From Prochilodus magdalenae (Eukaryota > Chordata > Actinopteri > Characiformes > Prochilodontidae): a stretch of DNA of 64,000 nt. The stretch covers positions 973,001 through 1,037,000 of the forward strand of contig JAMWET010000950.1 in NCBI GenBank assembly GCA_024036415.1, given 5' to 3'. Made by a program: the position numbers and the translations under genes. Under the pieces are notes generated by a model that was given only the letters and a program-made list of their open reading frames with translations, was not told the DNA's origin and did no database searches. Numbering within the stretch: position 1 is the first letter of the stretch; each line of letters opens with the position of its first letter. Positions 23,801 to 43,000 of the stretch are shown one piece after another.

Positions 23801-25641
23801 TGCTGATCAGCCAAGCTTGGTGTCTTAACTGTTGCTTCTTTAGGCTAATGTACCTTATAAACACTAGATGTCAGTAGTCACTCGATTTCCAAAATGTCAT
23901 CCAACCTGTTTAAACCGCATCCAGGTTTTAATTTTAGGTGAATTCCACCAAATGTTTTAAAATGCCTGCTGAAATAAAACGTCTAAGATGCAATTAAAGT
24001 CATTTAAAATGGTTTGATTTGAAATGCTCAATTTTAGCGAAATTTGAAGCCATAGTTGTTTACAAATCTGCATTGTAGAAGTTGCTGCTTTGATTCCTAT
24101 CATTACCACTGTAAAAGAACATCAGAGTTGTACTGGTAAGCTTATCTACAGTAAACCTTTTTATGTCAAACCAAGTTATTTGACTTTGTTTACTTCTCAG
24201 TGACTGAGTTATGCAGAAATTTTGAAAAATCAGTTAAATTCCCCTTTTAAGTCTATCTACTGTGCCATAAAGCTGGTGGTCCTCAGACCCATACTAAATA
24301 AGAGCAAGTGGTCTGCCTCGGCAATTTGTGAGGTAAAATTGATGAATAAATCATTTAAATATAACATGTTTTAAATTATAAACAACATTCATACAAGCCC
24401 TGTGACAAAGGGACACATTGCATCGTTGTCTGTTTTTTGCCCTTTAAAAAATAATACACTACCCAACATGTAAGTTGCCTCACAAGCAAGTGGTGTTAAA
24501 GTGCATTGCAGAAACTTGCATAATGCGTAACTTGCTCTCATTCTTCCTAACTTCTAATGTTGAGCAAATAATATTTTTTGCCCGGTGATATGAACATAAT
24601 GTTGCTTATTGCAGGTACACAAACATCACACAAATGTTTAGCTAAAAGGTTTTGTTTCTCAGGTCGACGACCTTGAATTGAAAAGGGTAGACCTTAAGGT
24701 AGAACTCCTAGTCATCATAGACGCAGCATGATTTACTCTGAACTACAGTAATGAACACAACTTTACTGTGTAGTTAAACGCAATTGGCAGACATTTCCAA
24801 ACCAGGTGTTCTGGTAGATTCCACCTTTCCTTTATGTGCTGACGTTAGGCAGACATATGGATGCTCTGGAATATGTTCTGTTTTTGTTTTTACTGTTTTA
24901 TGAGTAACTAATCTTAATTGTAAATTAGTCTCCATGTGTGTGGATGGGTTCAGGATTAAGCTACATGGTGGAGTTTTGTTCACATTTATCAATTGCTTCA
25001 CAGTAAGTGAAACCTCACGGTGTTCTAAACCTCATCAGCAAGCCTTTACTACCTTACTGAGGATGTGGTTTAAGCAAATATAGAGACGTTTTAAGAATAT
25101 ACAGTTTAAAAAATAAAAATAAAAAAAAGTACGACTATTGGCTGTTAGCGTTAGTGCTAGCAGTATTGGTTTAAATTAGCTCATTTCTGATCAGCTTGGA
25201 TCCGTCTCGATACTGATTTGCCATCTCTGTCCTGTAGTGTTTAAATCATGTGTGCTGTAATTAGTCTTGTTTATACTGTTGTGCCACAGAGTGAAGCAGC
25301 TAACTGATGAAGAAGAGTGCTGCATCTGTATGGATGGAAAAGCAGACCTTATTCTGCCGTGTGCACACAGCTTCTGTCAGAAATGTATTGACAAGTGGTA
25401 AGCAACTTTAGTCACTCAGCGTTGGTTTTATGTGAAGCGTGTCATTAATAGATTTGTCGTCATGGTTCTATTGCTGTGTCTTTATTGCAGGAGTGGGCAA
25501 AGTCGAAACTGTCCTATCTGCCGTATTCAGGTGACTGCTGCCAATGAATCCTGGGTAATGTCTGATGCTCCTACAGATGAAGACATTGCCAGCTACATTC
25601 TCAATCTCGCTGATGAGGCTGGCCACCCTCACAGACCTTAA
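20878..25641 (+). CDS. rnf141: RNF141 (ZNF230), RING finger protein
   Basis: Coding exons: 20878-21014, 21479-21587, 23402-23583, 25290-25397 and 25491-25641. They total 687 bases and 228 residues; the human protein is about 230. The start MGQQIS begins with Gly2, fitting an N-myristoylation signal, and [21 protein letters not shown] and [10 protein letters not shown] are family-typical. The C3HC4 RING is at about residues 153-193: [27 protein letters not shown]. It is split by intron 4 within Trp179. The C-terminus [15 protein letters not shown] matches the family. A RING of this type implies an E3 ubiquitin ligase; in mammals the gene is testis-enriched. Intron 2 carries a Tc1-like element. 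The gene is tail-to-tail with ampd3. Confidence 0.96.
21821..23083 (-). mobile_element. Tc1-like transposon, internally deleted, in rnf141 intron 2
   Basis: The element begins CAGTGAGGAAAATAAGTATT after a TA at 21819-21820. The first ~205 bases are repeated in inverse orientation at about 22895-23083, including a CTTAGGTGCATGTCCACTGT block and an inner direct copy of the AAATAAGTATTTGAACACC motif. This is an IR/DR arrangement. On the minus strand, about 22740-22560 reads as a paired-type helix-turn-helix ([20 protein letters not shown]), and 22550-22185 reads as the C-terminal catalytic part ([42 protein letters not shown]). The part with the first catalytic Asp is missing and the frames do not join, so it is non-autonomous. 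The extreme right end after 23083 has also decayed. Confidence 0.9.
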
Positions 25642-26700
25642 GCTAAAGTCACTTTCAAACCTGCTTGTTCCCATTGTTAGGCTGATTTATTGACTAGCTA
25701 TTTTAAATGGTGATTTTTTTTGGCATACACTGATGGCAATAATTACTCATTGTTGTCAATTAGAATTTTCAGATTTTTTCTTCCTACTTGATTTCTCAAA
25801 CTGTGACAAGGCATTCTAAAACATTTGGCTGTAGAGATACTTTGTTTCAACATATGATTGACAACTTGCTGTTTTCATTTTTCTTAATTAATCTTGTTGT
25901 ACCTGTGCAAAAGAAATGAGGGATGACTGAATGTAGGATCTAGTTAGCTTACTTATTGAAACTACTGTAAGATTCACTGACTGGGGGTGGGGCTTGTATT
26001 CCCATCATTATGTGGGATCATAAACAAGTCTTCTGCACAATCTCTAAATACTGTAGTCTTATTATAAGTGCTTAAGCATGACACACTAAAATGTGTCAGC
26101 ACATTACTACTTTAGTACTCCCATTGGCATGTCCTTGCATAAGATGCACTTTTGTTTGGGCCAGTTATGAGATTTTATAATTTTGCTCAAATTAAAATCA
26201 GATGTTTCTAAGGGGAAAATATTTTTCAGTTAACTTGATGACCATTTATTAATTAAAGTAACCAATGTGACTTGTAAATAACAAAATGTTATGCTACATA
26301 TTCGTATATGAGATCGAAAAGAACTATTGAGTGCATATGAGGAGCACTTTCAGCACAGCTGATGTTTGGAATTTTACTTGGTTTACATGTTACTCACACT
26401 TGCAGTGGCTGTGATTTGTTTTAATTTGCCTTCATTTTGCAGTGAATTATCAAAAAGCAGTTTGAACATTGTACTGGTTTGTTAGGTAAGTGTGGCCTGT
26501 GTAATAACTAACTATGATAATATAAGAGTGAATACAGAAGATGTATATTTTTCTTGACAGTCTGTCATAATCTATTAATTCTGAACTTTTTAAACATCTA
26601 AGCACTTGCAAGTTCTCATTATACTTTTGATGTTGTAAACCTACACCTTCCACCAGTTTTCAGTGTTGAACTGGATGAATAAAGTCACCCCTTTTATAGA
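25642..26700 (+). other. 3' UTR of rnf141
   Basis: Non-coding AT-rich sequence from the stop to the poly(A) signal at 26678. Confidence 0.65.
26678..26683 (+). terminator. Poly(A) signal of rnf141
   Basis: AATAAA followed by a U-rich stretch and GTGTAGTTTTTG. It gives a 3' UTR of about 1.06 kb. Confidence 0.65.
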
Positions 26701-26796
26701 CCTGCGTGTAGTTTTTGATTAGTTTTTTATATATTTTTTTACTGCCCTCTTCCTGTAGACAAAAGTTCACTATTACAATTTTAGAAAGTATGACAC

Positions 26797-26802
26797 TTTA
26801 TT
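26797..26802 (-). terminator. Probable poly(A) signal of ampd3
   Basis: TTTATT on the + strand is AATAAA on the minus strand, about 610 bases after the ampd3 stop. The two facing genes therefore end about 100 bases apart. Confidence 0.5.
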
Positions 26803-27409
26803 TAAAAAATGACCAGAGCACTTAGCCAGAGGAAGATAGAACTATTCCACACAAACCACCAAAAAAAAACCCAAAAAACAATCCAGTAAGAAACATGTTC
26901 CATATTTCTTTAATTGTGCTAGACTAACAAAGATAGTATTGCAGTGCCATATGTCCTTTACTTATTAGGCAACAGAGAGACAGCATACATGCTCAAAAGA
27001 GACAAAATGCTTCGGCTCACTGTTCAGAAAAGACAAGCTCAACTTCCAGAGGCAGTTTGACAAGTTCCACTCCCATTATGCAAGCAATACAATTAGGAAA
27101 AACATGGCCTATACTTAATAATAAAAAACACCCTCCACACACCCCCCCATACTTTTAAACTCCATTCCCTTACATGGATCATGCTGAGGAGTGAATCTTT
27201 TATAAGGAAGACCAGAGCTTCTTGGCTCAGTTCAGCAAGGCATACTTTTACTGCAAGAAAGTGCAACTTAGGAACTACGCTGTCCCTACTTTTCCACTGG
27301 GTTTCACTAGGAGCTCTTTTCCACTGTGCTACATGTTTTACGGTTCGGCTGCTTATGCACCCGTGTTTAGTTGTCTAATTGGAGCCAGTGAGTCTAGATT
27401 CCAGCATGT

Positions 27410-34471
<7,062 letters not shown>

Positions 34472-35058
34472 ATCTGCAAAACCCAGATGGAGACTGAGGA
34501 CTGCATTGTTTGAGATCCATTGTTTAAGTTGACAGTTAAAGTATCGTTTGCAATCAAATGGACTACAAAAGTGCACCTTTTTTTCTACATGGTTTCTGCC
34601 CAGTGAGTTTGCATGGCCATGCACCACTTTGTGGCTGAGCTGCTGTTGCTCATTAATACTTCCTTTTAACAGTCATTGCACTTCTAGCTGATTTGAGCAG
34701 ATCTGACAAACTGGTAAAAATGACATCCTATGATAGTGGGACATTTAGCACCAAGCTCTTCAGTAGGACACACTGTACTGCCAGTATTTGTCTGTGGAGA
34801 CTGCAGGGCTATGTAATTAATTTTACACACCTGTTGGCAATGGTGCTTCTACAGCTAAAGGAGTTAGCATTGAATATAAATGCGAGCAGTGAATAACACA
34901 TGATGGATAGAATACATGGGGCTGAGGAATACACCATGGAATACAGAACTACTTACATTAGCCAAACCATATACTTCACATACTAAACTAACAAATGTGT
35001 TTTGGCTGGGACATTGCTTATTGGTGTGTAAACAAAAAAATACATTGAAAGTTTTAAT

Positions 35059-35102
35059 ATTTGACATATATTATGCCAGTATTTGACATATATTATGCCA
35101 GT
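35059..35102. repeat. Exact 22-base tandem duplication
   Basis: ATTTGACATATATTATGCCA plus GT is present twice back to back without mismatch. Confidence 0.9.
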
Positions 35103-36384
35103 ATGTGGTTTTGAATGCTGCATGCGGCTTTGAGTTGAGTTTCCGTTAGTAGTTCTATTGGTAAATTGGCCATTTGGCCGACTGGTTAAGTTACTTGTCC
35201 CCCTCTGGGAAACCAGAGATGAAATAAAGAAAGAATAAAAAAAGAATATTTAAAGAAAGAATGTTCTGGAAAAGTGATGTAAAGTAGCTCATTTAGTGGA
35301 TCATAGTATGTCATATATATCACCAAAAATATGATACAGTGTTAAATATCTGGTCATGTCATATTATTAATTATACTGCACCCAGTTACAATAAGCACAC
35401 AATGTGTACAAAATAAAATACAAAGATGTGTGTTCCAAAATCAATTTAGTTTAACAAGACACAATCGTTTCACACACACAGTCCATCTTACAGAGCAGCT
35501 GAAGTTCCTCTAAGCACTTCTCACTTTTCCTTCTTGATAAAATCTTTCTTTGTTTCACATCTATAGTTGTGAGCAGAGCAAGTACCAAGTTATTTGGGGT
35601 ATAAAAATGCTCAGGGCTAACATTTAGCCACTAGGATCCAACAGTTTCAATTTTCTCTGTACTTTCTGATATGAAAGTCAGCTGTCAGTTGTATGTGACA
35701 TGTTCTTGTCTTTGTGCAGCTTATTGTGCAGCTCATTGCCACCAGAGTTCCTAGCTTATTTCTGTTATAAATGTTCCCCAGCAGGAACTAATACAATTAT
35801 TAAAAGTTGGTAAAAATAATCAAAAAAGCAGAGTAGAAATCAATGAGGTTCAGCAGGTGATGCAAGATTTGCTAGTGCAATGCACAAATCATGGCTATAA
35901 ATATGTCCTCAAGTGTCCACACACGTCTCAGTTTGTGTTTGTGTCCTGCCAGTGTATTAGTTTCTGTAAACATCATGACGTTGCCATCGATGGGGTTCCT
36001 GTGACACAGTCTCCTGCTGACCAACCCCTCACAAGACTTGCATTCTCAAGTGTCAGCCTACATGCTGCAGTCGGCTTTCACAGCTTTGTACACCACGACC
36101 CAAGCACCCGTCACGCTTCACCCATGTTAATGAGCACTCTGAGAAGTGTGAGGGGTACTGAGTGAAAAAGGAAGTACGATGCTGTTTACATGACCAGTTG
36201 GTCAATAACAGACAATACAGACCTTTATGGAAAGGGCATGTGAGTTTCACATGGTATCCCTCAAGATTCAAAGACTGCTCCATTATCCTCCAATTTTGTA
36301 GACTGACTGGATTACCAAGTTATATTAGTCCGTGAGAACTCTCCAAGGAAAGCATTTTTGTGAAAGTCAGATGAGCTCTAAAAG

Positions 36385-36611
36385 GCAGGCCCTACTGTGA
36401 AGGAAGTAGCTGAATTAGCAGATGTATGTAAGCGTACGGTTATACGGGTCTATCAGCAGTGGCAAAAATCCCAGTCTATAGGAAAGGATTCGTTGATGCA
36501 GGGTAGCTGAACATTGACATGGCCTGCATCCAGAAACATGTCCAGTCTATGCCGAATCACAACTGTCCCAACACACTGGCACTGAAGTACAAATACTTTT
36601 TGAGGCCACTG
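36385..36611 (+). mobile_element. Tc1/mariner relic: helix-turn-helix part and one terminus
   Basis: Read from 36385, codons give AGPTVKEVAELADVCKRTVI followed by RVYQQWQKS, the paired-type helix-turn-helix of a Tc1/mariner transposase. The frame ends in a stop soon after 36500. About 90 bases later GTACAAATACTTTTTGAGGC CACTG (36588-36611) is a typical Tc1 outer end in inverse orientation. The catalytic domain is deleted. Confidence 0.65.
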
Positions 36612-38926
36612 TGTAAATGTATCTGCCAGGCTGTTTTGTACTGTAAACCAGACTAGCAGAAACCTAGCAAGTCCATAAAACGATTTGTGCTCTAGTTGAA
36701 GTGCTCACACTACACACAGTTGAAGCTAGTTTACTCTTAGAGGGCTGTGATGTAAATATTATGAGGGGTCATAATGTTCTGACACACAGCTGGTCATGCA
36801 TTTCAAATCAGGCCAAATCAGCAGTGTGCTTAGTGATAGGGCCAATGAGGGCACGGTTCCACTACATACATGCGGCATATATTTATCTACCAGTCTGTAC
36901 AGTGCTTGTGCTCTGGTCCCATGCCAGTTCCCATGTACTTGAGATGCCGCTGGCATGGAGGGCTTGGTAAGTGTTTGATTTTCCGTGACAGTTCAAATCC
37001 TTTAAGGCATTTTTTTTTGGATTATAGTCTACATCCAGTTCACTGATGTTTGTTCTTCACACTTCTTAGCAATTTAAATGAAATAATTAGAAGACTAAAA
37101 CAGTGAGTCACCTAGGCAATATGAGCAGATCTTTATAAGGCTTTTTGAAAGGCTGTTGTAAACATATTGGCTTCTGGATATGAAGGCCAAGCTGGATGGT
37201 TGAGTGCTAAAATGCCTCTCTATTGACTTTCAGTCCCTGTTGACATGTAACAGGACCCACTGCAGCACTGTCAACAATCTTGGCACCCTCCAATAGGAGG
37301 CCTGAGTGTGAGAGGGACGTTTACAGTCTGTTCCCAGCCCAGCCCAGCCCATCTAGAAAGTCTGCATTCCAAGCAGGCCATCTGCATGTTCCTAAAGAGT
37401 CGTGAACAGATGGGGTCTTTCTATTCCCATAATTTACCTGATTTAAATACTGCTGGTAAAAATGTAACCCAAATGTGGTCCAAAGGACAGTAAAAAACTT
37501 GTGTTTGGGGCTTGTCAGGCAAATACTATGAAAAACATTATTTAAATGCACCCAATCATACCAGGGCTAATTCTTAAAGGCACAGTACCAAAAAAAAAAC
37601 AAAAAAACAACCAGCCTATTTCATTATAAGGAGGAACTGAAAAAGAAAGGTTGGAAAATGACCATGCATATGATAATGTATTATGACTGTAAAGCCCACA
37701 CAAATGTAAGCAGTCTGTGAAAACATATCTGCAGCAATATAGTTTGTGTATTTTATTTACCTTTCAGAAAAAAAGAACAATGTGGGCCCTTTCGGTGTGA
37801 CTACTGACTACTACTGTGCACAGTGATGGTTTTGTTGGTTTTATTGTGGCTGAAGTATTATGAGCGGAAGGGCTAACTGTAAGGGCTAAACCTCTAACAT
37901 GACACTTTTCTGTACCAGACAATCTGTACCCTCTCAAAACTGTTCTGACCTACACAATAACAAGGACTTTGACTGCCTTGTATTGTCCCCAGGTCAGGTG
38001 TTCACACTCACTCTCTTACCTTCTGTGGCTGTCCTTGCCATACTTGTGTTTGCCTGGCTCTCTATGACGGGACTGTCTTTCAGTAGCTTGCTCGGTGCTG
38101 TGATCTGATAAGATTCGTGTCCTGTCTGTGTATGAGCCAGTTCCAGCCTTTCAATGTCTTGAGCATGCTCCTGGCTCTCTATTTAAAGAGGCTGACAGTG
38201 TCACATCGAGAGAGAACACTGAGCCTTTCCCATATGTCACAATTGGCACTTATGTCAGGGCATGAGTGTCAAATTGGAGAAACCTAAATTGCTGGCAGCT
38301 TCTAGAAGTGGGATGGATATGGGGGTCCAATTCTCTGAGCTTCTCTACTTGGAAAAGTAGGCAACAGAGTTTGAGCAGGAGGTGAGCTCAGTTGCTGACT
38401 TTGCTGAGACATAGTATCCTTGCTCTTCACATCACCTTTTAATTAAAACAAACTACTCAGCTAACCGGAGGCCGACGTTCTAACTACCGTGTAAAGGTCA
38501 CTTAGTGGATTGTGGTTTGTGAAGTCTCAGGTATTTAGTCATGTCCCAATGAGGACAAAAAATTCTGATTGAAATTTCAGTTAAATTTATGTGTTCATAA
38601 ATAATAGATGAGATACTTTATTAGGATTTGAAATTGATAGGAATATATAGTTGGGTACAGTCTGGTTTAAGGAAACAATAAATGTTTTTATTGGTCATTG
38701 CTTGACATTACAGAAATCTGAAAAATGGCAGAAATTGGCAGACATAGGGTTGTTTATACAGCATGTAAATGACATGTAGGTGTTTGGAGGACGTGACTAT
38801 TTTTTAGTTAGTCAATGGACATTGATATTAAATCGTTCATTTTTTAGCCTTAAAACTGCACTAAAACCATAACAAGTATGTAATATGATTTTTCCACGTA
38901 TGTGGTGTATTCACTCTTTATCTATC

Positions 38927-39109
38927 TTACAGTTTTCCTGTTTTAGGAGACTTGGTTCTGTTTTTGAAAGCCATCTGCAGACACGTTTCCACACTTCCAG
39001 AGTTCAGTATTAGAAGTAAAACACCGCCAATGATGTTGAGGTCCGGGCTCTGGCTTGGCCAGTTCATTGTTCTTATAACACAAGCAGCATTTTTGTTTAA
39101 CTTGTTCAA
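38927..39109 (-). mobile_element. Tc1 transposase C-terminal relic
   Basis: The minus-strand frame contains [19 protein letters not shown], a decayed form of the conserved W-P-(S/A)-QSPDLNPIE block around the last catalytic acid. The expected Glu is lost. Nothing else of the element is obvious nearby. Confidence 0.6.
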
Positions 39110-39243
39110 CTTTTTTTTCAGATCTGAAGTAAACGTGGAGCTTATTTTTTTTGTTAAATGAATGTTTTAAGTACTGTTTATCTGGTGGTGATAGTTTGGT
39201 GGCCTTGCACGGTTGCTAGGGGTCCCATTTTTTCTCTGCATGT

Positions 39244-40067
39244 TAGGGCTGTACACGACTCAAAATTTTTCTCCATGTACATGATCTAGTAATCAGTAAA
39301 TCAATTTGCATATGTTTCAGATCTGATGTCCTCCTCATTTAGAAAGTCAGCAGAGTCACAAGAACATATTTCTGAACTAAAAGAGACGTGGCATATGATG
39401 ATCGATCTGAACTGGAGCCTGATTTAATTACAGGATATAGTGGCGGGCAGCAGCTCGTACTTATGCTAAACATCAGCGCTTATAGCTTATAGTCTTATTA
39501 ATTTCACTTTTAACAGCTTCTTCAGTAGGAGAACCCTTCGTCTTTCATCTCTCATAAATAATGAACTGCTAAATAAAACCAAATTAGTCCATATTTAAAT
39601 GATTTTTAGACGAAAAGAAGAATGGTAGATCTGAAACAATTTAATTATTTTTGAAAGAATTATTTATTGGCAGGCATATTAAGCAAACAGCGATTATGTC
39701 TAAAACAAAAGTCAGCTCCCTCGTTTGAAGCAGTGTTGGATGTCCGACTGAATGACGAGCAGAATTAGCTTTAAGTTGTTCAGATTGTCTTTTTCAAAAG
39801 AGACATCATTCCACCCCTGTTTCTCAGCTTCACAGCTTTAGCTTCCTTCAAAGGTGAACTGCCAGCACACGCTGTCCCATGGATTTAATTTTTTAGCAAG
39901 CATGCATCATAGCCCAGCCAGAACTTAAATATATATTTATTATTCCCCTTTTTAATAATAATAAAAATTTCTTTTTAAATTCTTGAATTTCTTGTGCATT
40001 TTGTAAGCTTTTGTCTGCTTTACAAAAAAAAAAAACAATAAATGGTCACTGTTGTCAGTCGACTTGC
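39244..40067 (+). mobile_element. hAT-like element, second copy of the 2375-3397 family, 3' truncated
   Basis: It starts TTAGGGCTGTACACGACTCA at 39244 and tracks the inner eif4g2-intron element over about 800 bases. Examples are CTAGTAATCAGTAAATCAAT, CAGCTTCTTCAGTAGGAG, CCTTCGTCTTTCATCTCTCA and GTTGTCAGTCGACTTG. The similarity stops at about 40067 before the terminal inverted repeat. It has small insertions and deletions relative to the first copy, including extra sequence at about 39365-39425. Confidence 0.75.
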
Positions 40068-43000
40068 AGTGCAAGTTTTTTGAAAACTTTTAGGATATGC
40101 AGCTGCATAATTATATATGAATAATTTTGAAAGTGGAAAAAATAGGGTTAACATACAAAACTCTAGCACAGAAAACAGCATTAGGTACTGTTCCAAAGAA
40201 GTGCATTCAGCTCTATCAACCTTAAGGTGATTTTACTATGCAAAACTATATAAATAAAGTCCTATCTGCATTGCACTCTCATATCACTCTTAAGCCTTGC
40301 CCAAGCAAAAGGAGGCAAATTTGCCTGCACAAACAGAGCCCTGCCCTGCCTACAGCTTTGTACATGAAGCCATGCGCAATCAAGAGAAAAAGAATCCAGT
40401 CTTTTTCTATGGATTATTTGTGTCAGAGTTAGTTTGATCTAATTTAACAGGTGAACTCACTCCTGATAAGGACCATTTAAATCTGTTTTTTCACTACTTT
40501 TTATTTCACACAATCAAACATCCATCGAGATCAGATGTTACAAATACATACTAGCAGTATATCCTGTTCACAAACGTCCAACACCGTGCTGTTCAGCCAA
40601 GAGCTTAATGTTGCATTGCAGCTTAGCTGTAGCCTGACCTTGAATATCACAGATAGACGTGATGAGTTCTAAGCTTAAAATAAATGACCTTCCCTGCGTT
40701 CACTCCAAAGTCTGTTGTTCTTTAGAGAAGTGCTGTTCTAAGCCGGGTGACAATGCCTTCACATGCACGACCAAGCCCCTGGAATTCCAATGGCAAACAC
40801 CAAGTAAAGGAATTCTTGAGACACCACAGAGCCAAAAATACTTGTAAATAAACTCCAGACAAAGTTTTGGCTTGCACAGAGAAGCACATTTACCTGTGTA
40901 TGTTGTTGTTCACTCTGGTTGACTTTCCTGGAGCGCTTGTAGGGCTTTAAAGAGAATGAGTGCAAGGAGGGGTTTTTTATTTGTGTCTTTATGGCTCCAA
41001 GCCTTTCTAATATTTCCCGGGAAACAATTGGAAGAAATCAGACTCCGCCTAAACACGTAGCTCTGGCTATGTACCTGGCCTACCCACTAAGGCCAGTACC
41101 AACCTCTTTAACCCTCCCCCTTCTTTTTCTTTCTTTTGTGCACACACTCACTCTCATTACCTCCTTTTCCTTCCTTAACACTTTGAGATTCCATCACACA
41201 GCTGAAGTGAATTTCTGCCTCCTCATATTACTGCTGTCCTCATAAGTGCTTTGATAAATGCTTTAAGCTTTTATACAAGCGATGTACCTTAGGATGTTTC
41301 AATAATCCTCTTAATTAAATTAGTAATATACTGCAATTACTTATTTACCTCTGAAAGCAAATTATGGCATTCATTTTATTATAACTTCATTCTTCATTCT
41401 CCTGTCAATTTAGAATCGTATTATTCCAGCACAACTAAAATCTCTAAACAGAGTTTTACTTGTTGTTGAAAATCTGTGCAGTTGCACAACATTTTATACA
41501 TTTACCCACCACCAAATTGGCAAATCTGTGTCACTCTAGCAAGTCCAAGAAGTGAGAAGGTTGTTCAGAAAATCAACACGCCGCCCGTGTTGAAAGCCCC
41601 ATTTGTGGCTCTAACTGCTGTAAAATTTGAACCTTCAGGCCGAATTGCTTTCGTCACAGAATGGCTTCACTCTGTCTACCAGGCCCGCTAGCTTCTCTTA
41701 GCTGCAGGCTAAGAGTAATACTGCAGTGCACGAACAGGATACCCAGCACAAGTGTTAGTCTTAGAAGGGTGAGGAGTTGGTCTAGGTGGTGTAACTCAAA
41801 GTCTTACTAAGGTCCACATATTTGTTGTTTTGTTTGTCCTATTTACTTCTGGGTTTTGGCTAGGGAAGTGTAGTGTAGTTAGCGTTTAGTTTTTCTTTTT
41901 CTAGTACTGTTTGTTTCAGAGCAAGCAAGTTTTTATGGTTCTGGGGTCCACATTATGGTTCTCCCAGAGTTGTATTAGATGGCACAGCACAGTGTTTTTG
42001 TTGTGATTAGTTTTTTTTTTAAAGTTTGTTTGATCTGTTCCTTAGTATTTTATACCTTCATCGCCATGTTTTAATGTCACATCTTACTGATCCCACAGCA
42101 CCCCAGTCAAAATGTGGGGTCAAAGTGGGAATCTAGAGAATTGGAATTCAGAAATGTAAGGGGACCTGGCAAGAGGAAATACTGACTTTTTTTCTTCCCT
42201 ATTTACTACCCCAAGTGCTAAGACCCACATTGTGCTTTAATACAGAAAGCAAGCCTGATTCCCTTCAAATGTTGTGTTAACGAACATCAAATAGTTAAAT
42301 ATGCTAACAAAATGATCAATCTTATAATCCATTTAATACTAAGCACTTTAAAGCAGCCAGGTTTCTTGCACAATGGATATTGTTAATATGTAACATTTAA
42401 ATAGCTCTGGTCAAACCAGTTTACACTATTTAAAGCTGATGTTTACCAGCACTAGAGTTTAAGCCAGGCATGTTTAATTCGGACGGAGGATTGCTTTGAG
42501 GCCTGGTAAACCATACAGTTTGATTACCTACCCATAGATTTCTATGATATTTCTTTGTAAATCTGTTGTGTTCACCTCTTGTAGAATTTAGCACATATTT
42601 CCATGTGAAAACGCTCAATTTTGTTTGCAGATGGACAGTTCACAAACATAAAAAATGTTTATCCAGTTACACGGAATGCACACTGTTTACTTAAAAGCTG
42701 ATTAAAATCAGGAGATGCTTCCGACTTGGCAATGTCTCTTTGCACATGCTACTGGAACAAGGCCTTGCAAAGTTAGCTCAAAACCAGACTCTGAGCAGAT
42801 TTATACTGATGCTATTTCGATGGTCTGCCGTAGCTCTTTAATCTGAGTCCTTGTTGAAGAAAAAACACCACTGACATGCCATGTTTACTTTAAAGAGAAA
42901 AAAACACTATGTTGCTGAACTTAAGAATGCTTCTGACACAATAGCTCATTGTAATGGCATTTTGGACTGAGTGAACTGTATCCTCTGTGACTGATACTGT

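Larger units (their letters stand above)
34474..40980. other. Region upstream of ampd3, no gene assigned
   Basis: No exon with both splice signals and a recognisable product was found. It may hold upstream or alternative first exons of ampd3. Mobile-element remains within it are listed separately. Confidence 0.45.

Noticed and set aside
35163..35240. GGCCGACTGGTTAAGTTACT with an AAATAAAG tail, as a SINE
   Set aside because: Suggestive ends but too short and no second copy seen in the window.
40890..40965. Minus-strand ATG with 24 codons ending at an ACACAG|GTAAAT donor, as a candidate first exon of ampd3
   Set aside because: The exon ends in phase 0 but the known ampd3 exon at 34473 needs one leftover base, so the join breaks the frame. 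It could still be a non-coding leader.
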